NCBI GenBank assembly: GCA_977006965.1 | Contig: OZ345353.1 | Span: forward strand, 186,001 to 250,000 | Length of the DNA: 64,000 nt | Reading direction: 5' to 3' | Origin: Phymatolithon calcareum | Taxonomy: Eukaryota; Rhodophyta; Florideophyceae; Hapalidiales | In this document: positions 43,626 to 55,130 of the stretch, in pieces | Layout of the letters: each line of letters opens with the position of its first letter | Numbering within the stretch: position 1 is the stretch's first letter | The notes under the pieces: model-generated | Seen by the model: only the letters and a program-made list of their open reading frames with translations | Database searches by the model: none | What the model was told of the DNA's origin: nothing | Made by a program: the position numbers and the translations under genes

Positions 43626-44307
43626 ATTTTCGGAAAATATGCCGAACACCGCCGGGACCGAATGCGAGTTCTGTGCCGACTTGGACCACCAAAGATGAGG
43701 AGACGTCATCAAGCAGAAAGGTTTGCATTAAGCCTGGTAAGACACAAAAAGCGCCTTGAAGAAACAGAAGAGTACTTTGGAAGACATGAGGACATAAAGG
43801 AAGCAATGAAGGATATTGAATATCTCAAGACTAATGAAGACTTGCGATAAGCCCTTCAGAAAGCCCAGGAGGGATCTGTCACGAAGAAGAGGAGAAGAGA
43901 AGAAACAATTAAGGTATGGGAAAATGAAGAAGAAGGCAGAGCAATGAAGATTCCTACTGAAGGCAAGCTACCAGGGATCCTTTACATAAGAGAAAGAACG
44001 ACACGTTTGAGGTGCCTAAGGCTGACATTCAAACGAGCACCCTTTGGAGAAAATGAGTATTGGGTGCCTATTGTGGGATTACCGCGATGATCGAACTAGT
44101 CGCCTTACAACGTACTCTAGTGTCGTCGAAGATGAGTACAGAAATTGAGTTTGAGTGCAAGAGACTCACAGGAGCTCTTTCTGGGAGAGAATTACGAATC
44201 AAGAACGTTTTGAGTAGCCAGAGGACTTTAGCTTAGAGAATATGGCAAGAGTTGCCCCGTTACTCTAAGGTGAGGCTTTGGGAGCTCTCAAAATAAAATC
44301 ATCAAAT
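43626..44307 (+). mobile_element. 5'-truncated LINE fragment, same family as 36409-37341
   Basis: Begins abruptly at TTTTCGGAAAATATGCCGAA, in the thumb region of the same reverse transcriptase, and runs to the family's 3' end (GGCTTTGGGAGCTCTCAAAATAAAATCATC). Similarity to 36650-37338 is high, with a stop introduced at 43848. The truncation point differs from the other copies, so this is an independent insertion. A target duplication is at best weak (CCGCGA before, TTCGCGA after). Confidence 0.85.
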
Positions 44308-47165
44308 TTCCCTCATTCGCGATGAGGCGCACGGAAAGAATCGCAGAGTACCCATTCCTCACTTGGCTAAGCAGTAGACGACAGCGAGCAATAAACCAAA
44401 GCGCGCTATATAAAGTGGGCAAGTCTCGGGATTCTTCAGTTTGTCGAAGACCCATTGAATTTGATCCACAGAGTCTATGATAGTCCTACCACTACGTACG
44501 GAACCCCCTGATATAAAGACTTGTCATTGGAACAATGTAACAATCCTCAACACTCGCAAGCTTGCCGAAATAAATGCGGAAGCTGTAGTGCCAAAAGATG
44601 ATATAAAACTTCCATCGCCTAGTTCAACTTCGATCGAATTTAGGTCTGCTTAGTTGGGGCTTCCTTGGACATTAATAAATGCGATCCGCCGGGGTCAACA
44701 GATGCAATTTCAGGTTTTCCGTTTATCTGCACATCAAGCAACATGTCTGGAACGTCACCTACATATATAGATGACAAGGTCGGGTGCCCTATTGCATGCT
44801 TCCCTTGCAATGAGTCTTCACGCTGCTTGTACAGGCCGCACCAATGTGCAGCGCGGATAGTTTGTGTCTTCCTTTTCGCCCTGGTCTTTAATCGAGCTGC
44901 TTAGTACTTGTAGATAATTAAGGAAGCGCCACCGGAAACGAACAACCACGTGGCTAGTTACCCTCTCAACCTTGATAGGGCTCAACGCTATCATCGTTCC
45001 CACCTTTCTCCCTCACGCAGAAATTCCGTGAGGCGTTATACGTCAGATATGCAGACGCAACACGTGGTCAAGTGATAAAACGGACTCTGGTGGACGCGTG
45101 TTTCACTATAGGTGTGGTCAAGAAGAGGTCCGTAATGCGGACCTATTCTCCGGATTCGAGTCCCACGGGGCCCGTTGTCCCACGAGTCCTCTCCAAAGGG
45201 TTTCCAGTCCTTGACAACGAGGGATTATCATGCAGTGTATCATACCAGGCACAAAGACAAGGGTGCGGAAAAGAAGAGTCAATCTGCAGATTTATCATAA
45301 TTAGAGCAGAGCCATAAAGCATTGTCTCCCAAGCCCCAATGGGAACAAAGCAGATCACATAGACACAGACTCGTCTTGCTCGAATCCATCCCTATTTTTC
45401 ACATCCCTTTGGAAGGCTTCAGGCAAGATAGAGGACGTTTTTGCACACATTTTTCAGTAAGCTCTATTCGATTGGTAGTGACGCATCAAAAGAGCCTTGA
45501 AAGCTCTTCGCACCCAGTCATCGTTTGGCCATCCGCAACGTCAGCGAAGAGATTCCGGGAATTCAGAGCGGACAGGAAGCGAAAGCTGAAGACCATGCGA
45601 AAGGTGAAGGACGTGGACAAAATGATTACCGAAGTACGGGTCTATAATTCTAAAATGGTTAATATGCGGAATGTCATTAATGTCATCATATCTCTAGGAG
45701 TGTTCTATATAGGAGTCCACCTGGTGAGGTTGACAGGAATGTACAAATAGCGGGTACATTCCCATCGAGGCGATACATTGCACCTAGCACCTCGGGCACC
45801 GAAAGTAGAGTGCGAGATCAAGAAGATCGAGTCAATGTTCTCAGGCCAAATATTAACTAATCCCGGAAAAATAGCGTTGAGAGGGTCAAGGCACTGTATT
45901 GCACTAGAAAGCCGAAGGAGAGAAAAAAAGATCCTAGCCTTCTATTTGTGCAAAGATTAATAATCAGACGTCGAAATAATCACACGACCTAATGTGAGAA
46001 TTTTTCGACGTCTGAAAAGATCGGAAACAGAGCAAAGCGACAAGGATCTTCTAACTGCCGAGCGGTATGTACAGTAGTGCACGTAAGGAGACACTTGCAC
46101 GTTTGGACCGCGTCCAGCAAGCCTACATTCGTGTCCTGCAGGGACAACCCTGTTAATATCTCTGCCAAGTTATCCATCACCATCGAGGTGATATCAAGAT
46201 AGTTTACATGGACTTCATGGCCTCCTCCACCATACCAGTAGAGTCTTTCACTTGTGAAGAAAGTATTGTGAAGAATGTGCTATGATAACCCCCGGTCTGC
46301 ACCGAGCGTGGTTGCAAAGCTGCATATAATTCCGAATTTATGAAGGGGGTGCACACAACTAAAGCAATGTTGAAGGCATAAGATGCTGGAACCAGCCTCT
46401 TGAGCCGATAACCCACGCCAAGATAACATTGTCGCCGCATTGGCCATGAATGATCATTCGGAACGTTTCCACCCTTAAGCACATTGGAGCTCATAGATCT
46501 GACAGGATAATTAAGCAATGATGATATAGAATTATGAAGAATGGGCCGTAAAAATACAAGCTCTTTCACGAAAAGATATCTTGATGAAGTTAGAGCCATG
46601 CTTCAGACCGTCAAGCCTGCAGTTTCACACCAAAGTCTCTTGAATCATATTCATTAACTCTGCGGCCAGGTGCTGCTACAATGCGTCAGAACAACGCCAG
46701 AATCAATCTTTGTTGACGTGCCTGGACTAGACGTGCAGGCTGCAGTCAAAATCGCTAACGATGAGATAGAATGGAAGAAACTTAGGCCCTCGAATGGCTG
46801 CTAGCCCCACTAGGGGACAAGGCAAAATGAATGAATTATGTCGGCGTGACACAGAGCAAGTCCTCTCATGGATCACAGGCTGATATCATTTACCACCGGA
46901 TCGTGCCGCACACTACTATGTGAAAGCACCACGTAAGATAACCTCCTTCCATAGCTCCTAGGCAGTTGCAAAGCTACCCCAAGCGTCTCCAGATGCGCTG
47001 GTTGCGGTACTCCTCTATAAAAAATGACCGGCATTGACATTAGTGTCGCTCTGCGGGAACTACTTCGGCACTCCGCAGTACATGTGATACCGCCATAAAC
47101 GCCATACCTTTAAAAGTTTGCTTTTAATAGTTATTCATAAAAATGTACTCGTGCACGCACATATC
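44308..47165. other. Intergenic, repeat-like, no gene accepted
   Basis: Several short frames show fleeting protein character: 44530-44650 plus, 45540-45750 plus with one hydrophobic segment near NVINVIISLGVFYIGVHLV, and 46599-46204 minus. None has a recognisable domain or a supporting paralogue here. A 13-bp perfect inverted repeat, TCAGACGTCGAAA, sits at 45964-45976 and 46003-46015. Confidence 0.4.
45964..46015. repeat. Perfect 13-bp inverted repeat with 26-bp loop
   Basis: TCAGACGTCGAAA and its exact inverse. GACGTC is itself palindromic. Could be a stem-loop or the ends of a tiny element; nothing else supports either. Confidence 0.7.
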
Positions 47166-48311
47166 TTAATCGTCCCTGTGCACCAATAATTCAATCTCAC
47201 TGTCATCGGCGACGTTCTTTGATCTTCCTAATAGTTTCCATATTAAACTCTTGAGTCCCGCACCTAACTCCTGCAACACGATAACCGACGCAGCATCTGC
47301 GAGCTCCTCGAAGACCTCGTACGTTTGCTTATCCATTCTCAAGTGCAGTCGATGCAGCGCCAAAATTGTGGCAAGCATAAACGGCATGATCGCAAGTTGC
47401 TTCCCAATCATAATGACGCGATGCTGCCAGCCCACTTTCCGCACAATCTCTCTTTTTGAGACCGTGCGACAATCTGCTCCGATGAGAGTATTTCCAATAT
47501 GCAACGGAGCTTCCCGCAGCATTTCGTCTACATTCTCCAAAAGGACTTCACCCGGCTTCATAATGTAGGCAAGTAGCTTATACTGTCTCGATAGACGATC
47601 CCTATCATCACTTGAGCCCTGAGGTTCTCGATACCACGCCGTAGGCCGGCGTAGCACCCACAGAGCTTTCCATGCACCATCGGCGCCCTTTCCGAACAAC
47701 GCTAAAATTGTCGACAAGAGGGCGAAAATCGCAGGGATGACGAGAATAAAAAGCGCGAATCCGATCGTCATTGCGAAGGGGGAAAACTGCAAAGTCGGCT
47801 CCGCCTGTGCCGCGGAGACTGCAGTGGACGGCGTCACAAAATAATCACGCCGCCAAAACCACGCTTGCCGCCAACCGACGAGGAAAAATGAGAGTAAGCA
47901 GGTGATACAAAGAAACAAAAACTCGACCTTCTCTGTCCAACCGCCGGCGCCGCTGAGCGACGATAGTGGCACCCAAAGAGCCCTAGAGAAGGTAACGGCA
48001 CGCAAGGTCAAAAAAGCGTCAATCACCAACTCGGAAATACCGAGTGTAAGAATGGCGGGTGCGAGCCAATCCAACCATTGCAAACGCTTGGAGAGTGCGC
48101 GACGCAGCATGACGAACGCAATGATTTCTGACGCGAATACAACGATGACCTCGAGAAACTCCAGAAAGAACATGAGATGCGCTTTCAGCAGTGATATGCG
48201 GGCGGGCGCGGTCGACTCGAGGGATAAGGCACCCTGCATGAGCGCTAGGATTAGTCCCAGGGCAGACAGCACGGTTGAAAATCGCATGCCGACATCGGGA
48301 GTGAACGGCAT
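47166..48311 (-). CDS. Six-TM membrane protein of unknown family, inverted paralogue
   Basis: A 381-residue frame aligned end to end with the 41437 gene without large gaps. Shared landmarks are VGMRFSTVLSALGLILALMQ at the N-terminus, LESTAPARISLLKAH, SRALWVPLSSL, VGWRQAWFWRRDYF, then EAPLHIGNTLIGADC and GLKSLIWKLLGRS near the C-terminus. Sequence divergence is much greater than between the two tandem copies, yet frame, length and all six membrane segments are kept, which indicates long-term selection. It lies in the opposite orientation, with start at 48311 and the prenylcysteine oxidase gene beginning 550 bp beyond, divergently. No function can be inferred from motifs. Confidence 0.87.
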   Translation of the reverse strand: MPFTPDVGMRFSTVLSALGLILALMQGALSLESTAPARISLLKAHLMFFLEFLEVIVVFASEIIAFVMLRRALSKRLQWLDWLAPAILTLGISELVIDAFLTLRAVTFSRALWVPLSSLSGAGGWTEKVEFLFLCITCLLSFFLVGWRQAWFWRRDYFVTPSTAVSAAQAEPTLQFSPFAMTIGFALFILVIPAIFALLSTILALFGKGADGAWKALWVLRRPTAWYREPQGSSDDRDRLSRQYKLLAYIMKPGEVLLENVDEMLREAPLHIGNTLIGADCRTVSKREIVRKVGWQHRVIMIGKQLAIMPFMLATILALHRLHLRMDKQTYEVFEELADAASVIVLQELGAGLKSLIWKLLGRSKNVADDSEIELLVHRDD

Positions 48312-48863
48312 CGCGGAAAGAATGGAACGCCTGGCGCGCGAAGCCCGAACGAGACGCTTAGCACGATGCGGTGCGCGGACGGTTCCTCGGTAGAACGGGC
48401 TGCCTTAGCATTTGGCGCGGAAGCAATGCAAGACGCATGGCGGCACAGAATATACAACACGCTGAAGCGGGGAATATGGCTTTGCCAGGCGTCGCGAGCA
48501 ACAAAGCATTCAATGCACACAGCGAGCGAACGCAACGTCCACGGATCCTCCTCTCTTCCTGCCTGCCTGGACTTCCTGATGATTCTGAGTGTCATAAATT
48601 TATAAATTTACGACAGATGTAATTTACAGTCCCTTTTCAATCAGTATGGGGAGCAATTGATGTGAGACGTGCAACGCAACTGAGCACAGAGCAATGGGAC
48701 TGCACGGCCAAATATATGTCATATTGATTAAGAACATGGAAATGCTTACGTTTCTAGACCCAAATTTTAGGTATCGCCTGTACCCAACATTTGGGTCATT
48801 CCGCGATCTCACCTTGGCAAGGATATTACTTTACCGAGGTGAATCCCTGCGATACAGTCCACC
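48312..48863. promoter_or_regulatory. Divergent intergenic region
   Basis: Separates the head-to-head six-TM and prenylcysteine oxidase genes. The frames here are short and not convincing. No clear motif. Confidence 0.4.
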
Positions 48864-50291
48864 ATGGTCCCGATCCAAACGATCTGTGCACTTCTGCTGC
48901 TCAGCTGTCCAGTCGCACTAGTTGGTGCCACCGCCGAGCATGTTCCCGTGCATGCATGTGTCGTGGGCGCCGGGATAGCGGGCGCCTCCGCGTCGCATTT
49001 CCTCTCCGGGCTTAATGGAGTGCGCGTATCGGTCTTCGAACGCAGCGGTGCAATCGGCGGTCGAATTGCAACTGTACCGCTGGGAGATGGAACGTCAGTC
49101 GAAGCGGGTGCGTCAATAATAGCCTCCCGCAACAGGCTTATGGATCACTTCGTGACTCTACTCGGGCTCGAACGTCGCAACCCAGGCTCCGACGAGGACT
49201 GTCTAGGGCTCTGGGACGGTGCGCAATTCCGGTTGCGCACATCATCGTATTCAATCGTGACAATATTTCGAATGCTTCTCCGTTACAACATCTCCCTGTT
49301 CCGTATGCGAACGATGGTCGCCGAACTGCTCGACTCTTTCGACAAGTTGTACCCGCCATCCCTGAACGTTCGCGAATGGCGCGCAAGCTCCAACATGAAG
49401 GTGATGTTTGAGCCGACGAGTACGCTCTATGCCCTGTCGCAGACCACGTTCTCTAAGACTGTGCATGGCTCCCTGTCGCCAAAATTTGTCGAGGAGATGG
49501 CATCAGCTATCTCACGTGTAAACTATAATCAGGAAGCAGACGACATGAATGGGCTTGCCGGCTATGTATCTCTTGCGGGCTCCGGTGACGATCTGTGGGC
49601 TGTGAAAGGAGGAAATGTGCAGGTGGTGACCGGGCTGTTAAAGCGCTCTGGTGCAGACATATTTCTAAGGGCAGATATTGAAGAAGTGCAGAAGCTTGAA
49701 AGTGGATACGCCGTCAGTGCTCGAGATGGCCGCACATGGAATTGTGATGCCGTGGTGATCGCTGCGCCAATAGAGCTGTCGAATATGACGTTGCCCGCCG
49801 GCATGGGTCAGCGGGCAGACGTCGGGCGCAAATTTCAGCGCACAGTAGCGACGTTTGTGGAGGGATCTCTGAATGCTGCGACTTTCGGGCCTTCGGAGGA
49901 CCCGCCGGACGCCATTCTAACGACGGCATACTCGGAGCAGGTATTCTCGTCTGTGAGCAGGGTGCACAAATTTGAAAACGGTACAATGATTTTTAAAGTA
50001 TTCAGCAAGGAGACCTTGGATGCATCTGCGATGGCGAAAATCTTCAGCCCGGGTGCTACGGTGAGGGCGGTTTACCCGTGGCTGGCATATCCCAAATTCA
50101 GGCCTCCGGAGCAGTTTGCAAGTTTTGAATTGGACCCCGATGGTGCGGTCTACTATACCTCTCCGATTGAGAGCGGAGGCAGCGCGATGGAAATGAGCGC
50201 CATTTCTGGAGCTAACGCTGCAGCGCTGATACGAGATAAATTTGGTCTCGAGGCGCAATCGGATGCTAATTCTCGAAAAGATGAGCTCTGA
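48864..50291 (+). CDS. Prenylcysteine oxidase-like flavoprotein with KDEL tail
   Basis: A 475-residue frame starting with a signal peptide (residues ~1-23, hydrophobic core ICALLLLSCPVALVGA). The FAD-binding Rossmann signature ACVVGAGIAGASASHFL (GxGxxG at 35-40) follows, then the ERSGAIGGRIAT block (59-70). ADDMNGLAGYVSLAGSG and LWAVKGGNVQV are typical of the prenylcysteine oxidase/farnesylcysteine lyase family. The protein ends RKDEL, a classical ER-retention signal, so it should be a soluble ER-lumen enzyme, whereas the animal enzyme is lysosomal or secreted. The family oxidatively cleaves farnesyl- or geranylgeranyl-cysteine to cysteine plus the prenyl aldehyde, recycling the products of prenyl-protein breakdown. 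Potential N-glycosylation sites are NIS, NMT and NGT. Plain flavin amine oxidase is the alternative. Confidence 0.85.
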   Translation: MVPIQTICALLLLSCPVALVGATAEHVPVHACVVGAGIAGASASHFLSGLNGVRVSVFERSGAIGGRIATVPLGDGTSVEAGASIIASRNRLMDHFVTLLGLERRNPGSDEDCLGLWDGAQFRLRTSSYSIVTIFRMLLRYNISLFRMRTMVAELLDSFDKLYPPSLNVREWRASSNMKVMFEPTSTLYALSQTTFSKTVHGSLSPKFVEEMASAISRVNYNQEADDMNGLAGYVSLAGSGDDLWAVKGGNVQVVTGLLKRSGADIFLRADIEEVQKLESGYAVSARDGRTWNCDAVVIAAPIELSNMTLPAGMGQRADVGRKFQRTVATFVEGSLNAATFGPSEDPPDAILTTAYSEQVFSSVSRVHKFENGTMIFKVFSKETLDASAMAKIFSPGATVRAVYPWLAYPKFRPPEQFASFELDPDGAVYYTSPIESGGSAMEMSAISGANAAALIRDKFGLEAQSDANSRKDEL

Positions 50292-50618
50292 CATTTAATC
50301 CTCTTGCCGTAAAGAAAACATCCAGGTTCTGCTATGACGCCAATGGGTCAGATATCGAAGAGTAAGCTAACACGAGTTTTGTTGGACTGTTGACGCGAAG
50401 ACTGAGCAGCCTTCAGGTCATCATTCGAACGCAATCGCGAAGGGTCTTAGAAATCTCTGCCAGTCGAGCGACGCGGCGGTGAACCTTGTTGATACTTCAG
50501 AAACATGTTGACTTCCTTTTTATCCCCCATTTTCTCGGTGTTGTTGTCCAGTACCGGCAAGAGGAGTGGAGTCGAAGAGTCCAAGTCTTGTACTTTTACA
50601 CCAACTACTTTGCCACGC

Positions 50619-52322
50619 TCAACTTGTCAAAGCGCTCAAATCAATACATGCAGAGTCCCTCGCCCCATGCGAATGTGCCTGAGAAACGATTTTTTGCTTG
50701 AACTCGAACCTGCCCTTGCGCAGCTCAATACACGCGTTCTGTGCATTTCCCAACAAAAGCTCCCCGATACCATTCTCCGTTCCACTATTCTTCTGGGTAA
50801 CGTCATCATCGCTCCGTTCTCGTATCCTACTACTTCTTCGAAGTTCGCTTTCCTGTTTGATTTCCGCATCGAACGCACGTCGCCGCCGTGCGCGTCGCGC
50901 GCCTATATTTGGTGACGGTCGGTTGCTAGTTTCCATTTTCTTGCGCACCTCCGCGAGAACGCCTTCCACGATTCCGAGCGCGTAGGAGTTGCGCGCCCTC
51001 GTCGTGTACCCGTTTCGACCCAGCGCGTTTGCGGAATGGCCGTTGAAGACAGAGGGCGTATAAGACCTGGCCATGCGATGTACCTTCTCGAAAGCGGCAA
51101 CGAAAGTGGCGGAGGCGCGTTCAGATTTGGATTTCAACCCATAAAAGCTCAGCGTCGAAGGATCGGCGGTTGACCTCCCACGCTGTATCATGAAGTTTAC
51201 GGAGAAGTTTTCCGAAACTGCTCGACACAGCTTGAGAATCCACTGCTCCAGTTGCACTCGAGAACCGCTCATGTATTGCAGCTGCACAGGACTGACGCTC
51301 ATTTCGAGGATTCTTCCGCTCACTTGCTCAGCCACTATGCTCGGTCCGCGTACACCGTCCTCTTCTCCCTCCTCGTTCTTTATCTTGCGCCTCTTAGGTT
51401 TCGGCCTGTTCCATGTCGGATCGTTGTGCTCAGATGATTCCTCTGAGAGAAATGCGGACGAGCCAGAGGCCTGTTCCGTTGACGACTCAGAAGATTGTAC
51501 TCTTTCAAATGACCTTGGCGATGCATGCTCATGATTCGGGGTGCCGTTACCTGGATTGGGGTATGAATCGTCGGCACTAAGGGAACTTTTTGATTCTGAC
51601 GAACCAGATATGGACCCCGGTATTTGAGGCGTGTCGTACCCAGACTCAGAATTGGAGCACTCGCCCTCCTCTTGCGTAAGTCGCAACGCTCGCTTTTTAG
51701 TAGCCTCAGCTTCCCTTTTAAGCTCATCTTCCTCCTCTCGAAACATCCGTTTCGCATTCTCTGTTCCGCCATTTCGAGAGTAAGGTCCCTTGGTGTTATA
51801 TTGCAGCTCATCTTTCGTTTCCAGGTCCCGATCCTCTAATTGACGGCCTTTCAGTGCATTAGATGGCGAGCAGCCTCCACCGACACTCTCCTTACTCGGA
51901 TTCTCATCATTTTTCTCCATTGTGTCCGCGCAAAGCTCTGGAATTGGTAAGAATTGCAATTCGATCCCGAGAGCAGCAAAAGTTCGTGAATCGAATGTCT
52001 CGCCTAAAGTATTGAGCTTGACTATCACCTCGGGTGGCGGAGCAAGCAGCTCTGAGACGACGCAATTTATAAACTTCCCGTTGGGCAAGAAGCGGAGCTT
52101 TGCCCGGCTTCCGATGCGAGGATGCAATAGCCTCATGCTCACGTTCAGTCTGGGGAAAGCCAATGAGTCTACTAAGCCGCCCAAGGAGCGGCTCATTACC
52201 CAGAACCGCGCACTTCCGGAGTGGCGCACAACAACTCCGAGATGCCAGTCCTCTGGGCCAAAAGGCAGTTGACCGAGCTGCAATTTAACAAAACTCCATA
52301 GCGGCGGACGTTTGGAGGCCAT
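50619..52322 (-). CDS. Nuclear-type protein with DUF7168-like domain
   Basis: The frame is open from 52442 (607 residues), with internal ATGs at 52358 and 52322. I favour 52322 (MASKRPPLWSFVKLQLGQLP), where conserved-looking text begins, giving 567 residues. Numbered from 52442, ~45-170 is a compact domain (WHLGVVVRHSGSARFWVMSR), ~180-385 a disordered Ser/Glu-rich region with several basic nuclear signals (RPKPKRRKIK, TKKRALRLTQ), and ~420-520 a domain resembling the DUF7168 part of DUF2786 proteins (WILKLCRAVSENFSVNFM to ARNSYALGIVEGVLAEVRKK). A second basic stretch (GARRARRRRAF) follows. Probably nuclear; the molecular role is unknown. The family match is from memory. Confidence 0.65.
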   Translation of the reverse strand: MASKRPPLWSFVKLQLGQLPFGPEDWHLGVVVRHSGSARFWVMSRSLGGLVDSLAFPRLNVSMRLLHPRIGSRAKLRFLPNGKFINCVVSELLAPPPEVIVKLNTLGETFDSRTFAALGIELQFLPIPELCADTMEKNDENPSKESVGGGCSPSNALKGRQLEDRDLETKDELQYNTKGPYSRNGGTENAKRMFREEEDELKREAEATKKRALRLTQEEGECSNSESGYDTPQIPGSISGSSESKSSLSADDSYPNPGNGTPNHEHASPRSFERVQSSESSTEQASGSSAFLSEESSEHNDPTWNRPKPKRRKIKNEEGEEDGVRGPSIVAEQVSGRILEMSVSPVQLQYMSGSRVQLEQWILKLCRAVSENFSVNFMIQRGRSTADPSTLSFYGLKSKSERASATFVAAFEKVHRMARSYTPSVFNGHSANALGRNGYTTRARNSYALGIVEGVLAEVRKKMETSNRPSPNIGARRARRRRAFDAEIKQESELRRSSRIRERSDDDVTQKNSGTENGIGELLLGNAQNACIELRKGRFEFKQKIVSQAHSHGARDSACIDLSALTS

Positions 52323-52442
52323 GGCTGTCTGCGGCTCGCCGTTCGCAGTTGACTTCATGTGCGTCTCCTTGACGGGATATCTATGTCGGACTGTGTCCGA
52401 CGGCGCTGGGTGGTCGAGTCGCAGTTGCGTGCAATATGCCAA

Positions 52443-55130
52443 TCATTTCCCGATAGTCCTTGGTCGGCTTTTGGACTCGACTCCGTCCAGAATTTTCCAA
52501 ATCGTTCCGACTATGTACTCATGAGCAACCCTGTTTTTCCACGCGTGGTGCCAAATGCTGTCCTAGGTGGCGGTGGAAGAATATGGCCATGGATCTGTAA
52601 AATTTCTTCATTTACGTTAAGTCTTTCCAGCCTAGACCACTCAATGATAATCACCCAGGAAGTAAAGCAGAGTGAAGCTCCAAAGGAGCAGAACAAACAA
52701 CATCACATTGCACAGTGGATTGCCAGGGGTGCCGATCTTAGGTTCCCGGTTTGGCTGTCGTCGAAGGTGGCGTACCATAGACTTCGGAGAACTCAACGTT
52801 GTCAACAAGACGAAAGTTACCGTCTTGGGGGGGATACCAGTAAACTCTGACAGAATTTCAGCAGTGATAAATTTATCCGACAGTCCTGTGCGTAAATCAT
52901 ATGTTCACACGCGAGCATCAAAATGGATTGCCAACACGAGGCTTCCCTTTGAAGGATGGCTGCTGTAGAAGATCTTCACAGTAGACTACGGCTCGTTATG
53001 GATACAGAGCTACCTGAAGGACTGCTCTTCGTGAAGATTTGAGCAGCCTGGAAGTATGGCCAGTATGTACTAAACTTAATGCTACGACAGCCGTAAGGAT
53101 GTGGCGCTGTTCCGGAGCAGCTTCTTCGCAATCTGTGTACATTTCTTCTCCCTTTCCCTCCAATATTCGGTCTTCGAGGTCAATCGTCACTCATATCGTG
53201 TGGTCGAGCTCTGCAATAGACTATCAATGGAGCATCTAGGAGCCCATTGCAATCTTGGAAACCTGACTTCGCAAAATTGTAGCGGTTTTTCTCACAAAAA
53301 ATGAGTTCGCCGTACAGCAAAGGAGGGCGGTGCTGTGGCATATATAGAAATTGTTTCCCTCTACAACTGAGAGGGTACATTTCCCGCATTTCTCTAATAC
53401 TTGCCGCGGAAGAATAATCATCGGGAAAGAAGTGATGTAAGTGAGTAATGCAAAATCATTGCAATGATGCACGAGACCCGACCAGAAAACAATCGGAAAT
53501 CCATGCAGACGACAACCAGAGAAGCAGTTAGGCAGATCAAGAAAGTTGCACGGCGTCGCATAATGCGTGTAATTTTGATGTCGGCTCAATTAATTTCGAT
53601 CACGCAGCTATCGCAAAGACGTGCATCGGGGTCCTGTCAGTGACATGATGTTTTCCTGTCACTATGCTGTCGCATGCGGAGGATAAAGTGGTGGCCAAGA
53701 AGGCTAACATTGTGCCTAGGAAGCCCCCACTTCAATTTTGTCTGATTCAGCACTCGCGCAGTAGAAAGGCGACAGTCGATATGCCGCAAAGGAAAGCATA
53801 CTTTTAGACTAGGCGTATCCAGAGACGAATCAAGGCCGATATTCTTGCTTCCAGTATAGAGTGCAAAGAAGCACGGCGTTGGGGGTTGCAGAAGCTAAGT
53901 TGAACATATTTGACGATTATAATAAATTGAACTTTGAAGTGGACGACGAGGAGGTGGACGGCAATTGTCGGTCACAAATAATTTGATGCGGTCGCTAACG
54001 ACAAGAAACAGTCGGACACTACAACCTCGATATGCATTACTCCAATTGCAAGGAGCGGTAGATAGCCGGCTCCTTTCTTAAGGGACCGCCAGTCCTGGGC
54101 CCTGTGGCTCAGAATGTGGAAAAGATATCTTTGTCTGATATATTTGTACATATCCGCTTAGTGCGTTTTGTTCAAGTTTTGCGAAGTTTTTTTGGACGCA
54201 GTCCTTGCGAGTGCTTTGTATTCAATTTATACGTTGAGTGTGAAGCCTTCGTTCAGGTACCTACAACTGTAATGGTCTGCTTCCATTGATGCTCATGATT
54301 GTGTGCGGATTGTGCCTGATCTCCCACCGTTCGCGACCCGCTGTACCACCGCTCCGGATCGTGCTTGATCTTTCTTTTATTTCTTTTAATGCAGGATATA
54401 TGAGCTACACATTTAGTTACGCAACATCTAGGGGGCCTCTAACACGTTCCTGGATTATAGTTTTTTATTCTGTTCTCGTTCATGTTTTGGGCATCACTAC
54501 TTGCTGCTGAGCTGCATTGAAAATTTAGATCTTAACCAGAATTCTGAAATGGCATCGTGAAGTAGAACGTCCAAAGATCGGAACGTTCAGTTCGTGAGGC
54601 CACTTACCGCGGTCTCTATGCTTCACCAGTACACTAGATCTACTGTAGTATACTGGTGAAGTAACCCGATCGGCAAGGTGTAATGGCGGCTTACGACGTT
54701 TTGCAACGCACTGTCACTCATGATAGCTAAGAAAAGTACCTATGCCTTGCCTGGCCTGCAGTCTTCATGGTGCCAGCAATACCCTCGATTTCTTCCTTCA
54801 ACTGCTTCTCACAGTGCTTTCATCGTTATAGATACCCCTGCTGTAGTCTTATTTGACGCAGGGGAGTGTTGGTCGCTCACCATCACCGTGGCCCCCGACG
54901 CTTTTTTTGATTATGTTCGTTTCTGCGTGAATTTAAATCCAGCCAGCCTACTGCCACGTACTTCACGGACCACCTCGCTCGCTCTATCGAGTAGTACCTA
55001 CTGCACGTCGGACCCCTGTCCCACGGCGCGATGCAATCAGTACAGTAGAGGAGAAAAATAATTTACTAGTATACCTGCCGAACAAAAAGGACGCCCCAAA
55101 AAAAGTAAATAAACAAGGTGAAAGGCCAAG
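52443..55130. other. Intergenic, no gene accepted
   Basis: Frames up to 117 codons occur, none with domains. A hydrophobic plus frame at 54286-54507 looks membrane-like but has no start context or homologue here. An inverted repeat CTTCACCAGTA / TACTGGTGAAG flanks ACTGTAG at 54621-54661. Confidence 0.45.
54621..54661. repeat. 11-bp inverted repeat enclosing TACTGTA
   Basis: CTTCACCAGTA at 54621-54631 and its inverse at 54651-54661. The loop holds AGATCT and TACTGTA. Function unknown. Confidence 0.7.

Noticed and set aside
45090-45180. tRNA-like sequence (stem GGTCC-GTAATGC-GGACC and a GGATTCGAGTCC stretch)
   Set aside because: The anticodon-like stem-loop and a T-loop-like word are present, but the T-stem does not pair and no acceptor or D-stem can be drawn. 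At best a tRNA-derived relic.
46204-46599. 131-codon minus frame starting MALTSSRYLFVKEL
   Set aside because: Open but without recognisable domain or paralogue in the window; in repeat-like DNA and likely a transposon relic or chance.
52672-52968. 98-codon plus frame downstream of the DUF7168-like gene's 5' end
   Set aside because: Some protein-like text but no domain and overlapping frames of similar quality; insufficient evidence.
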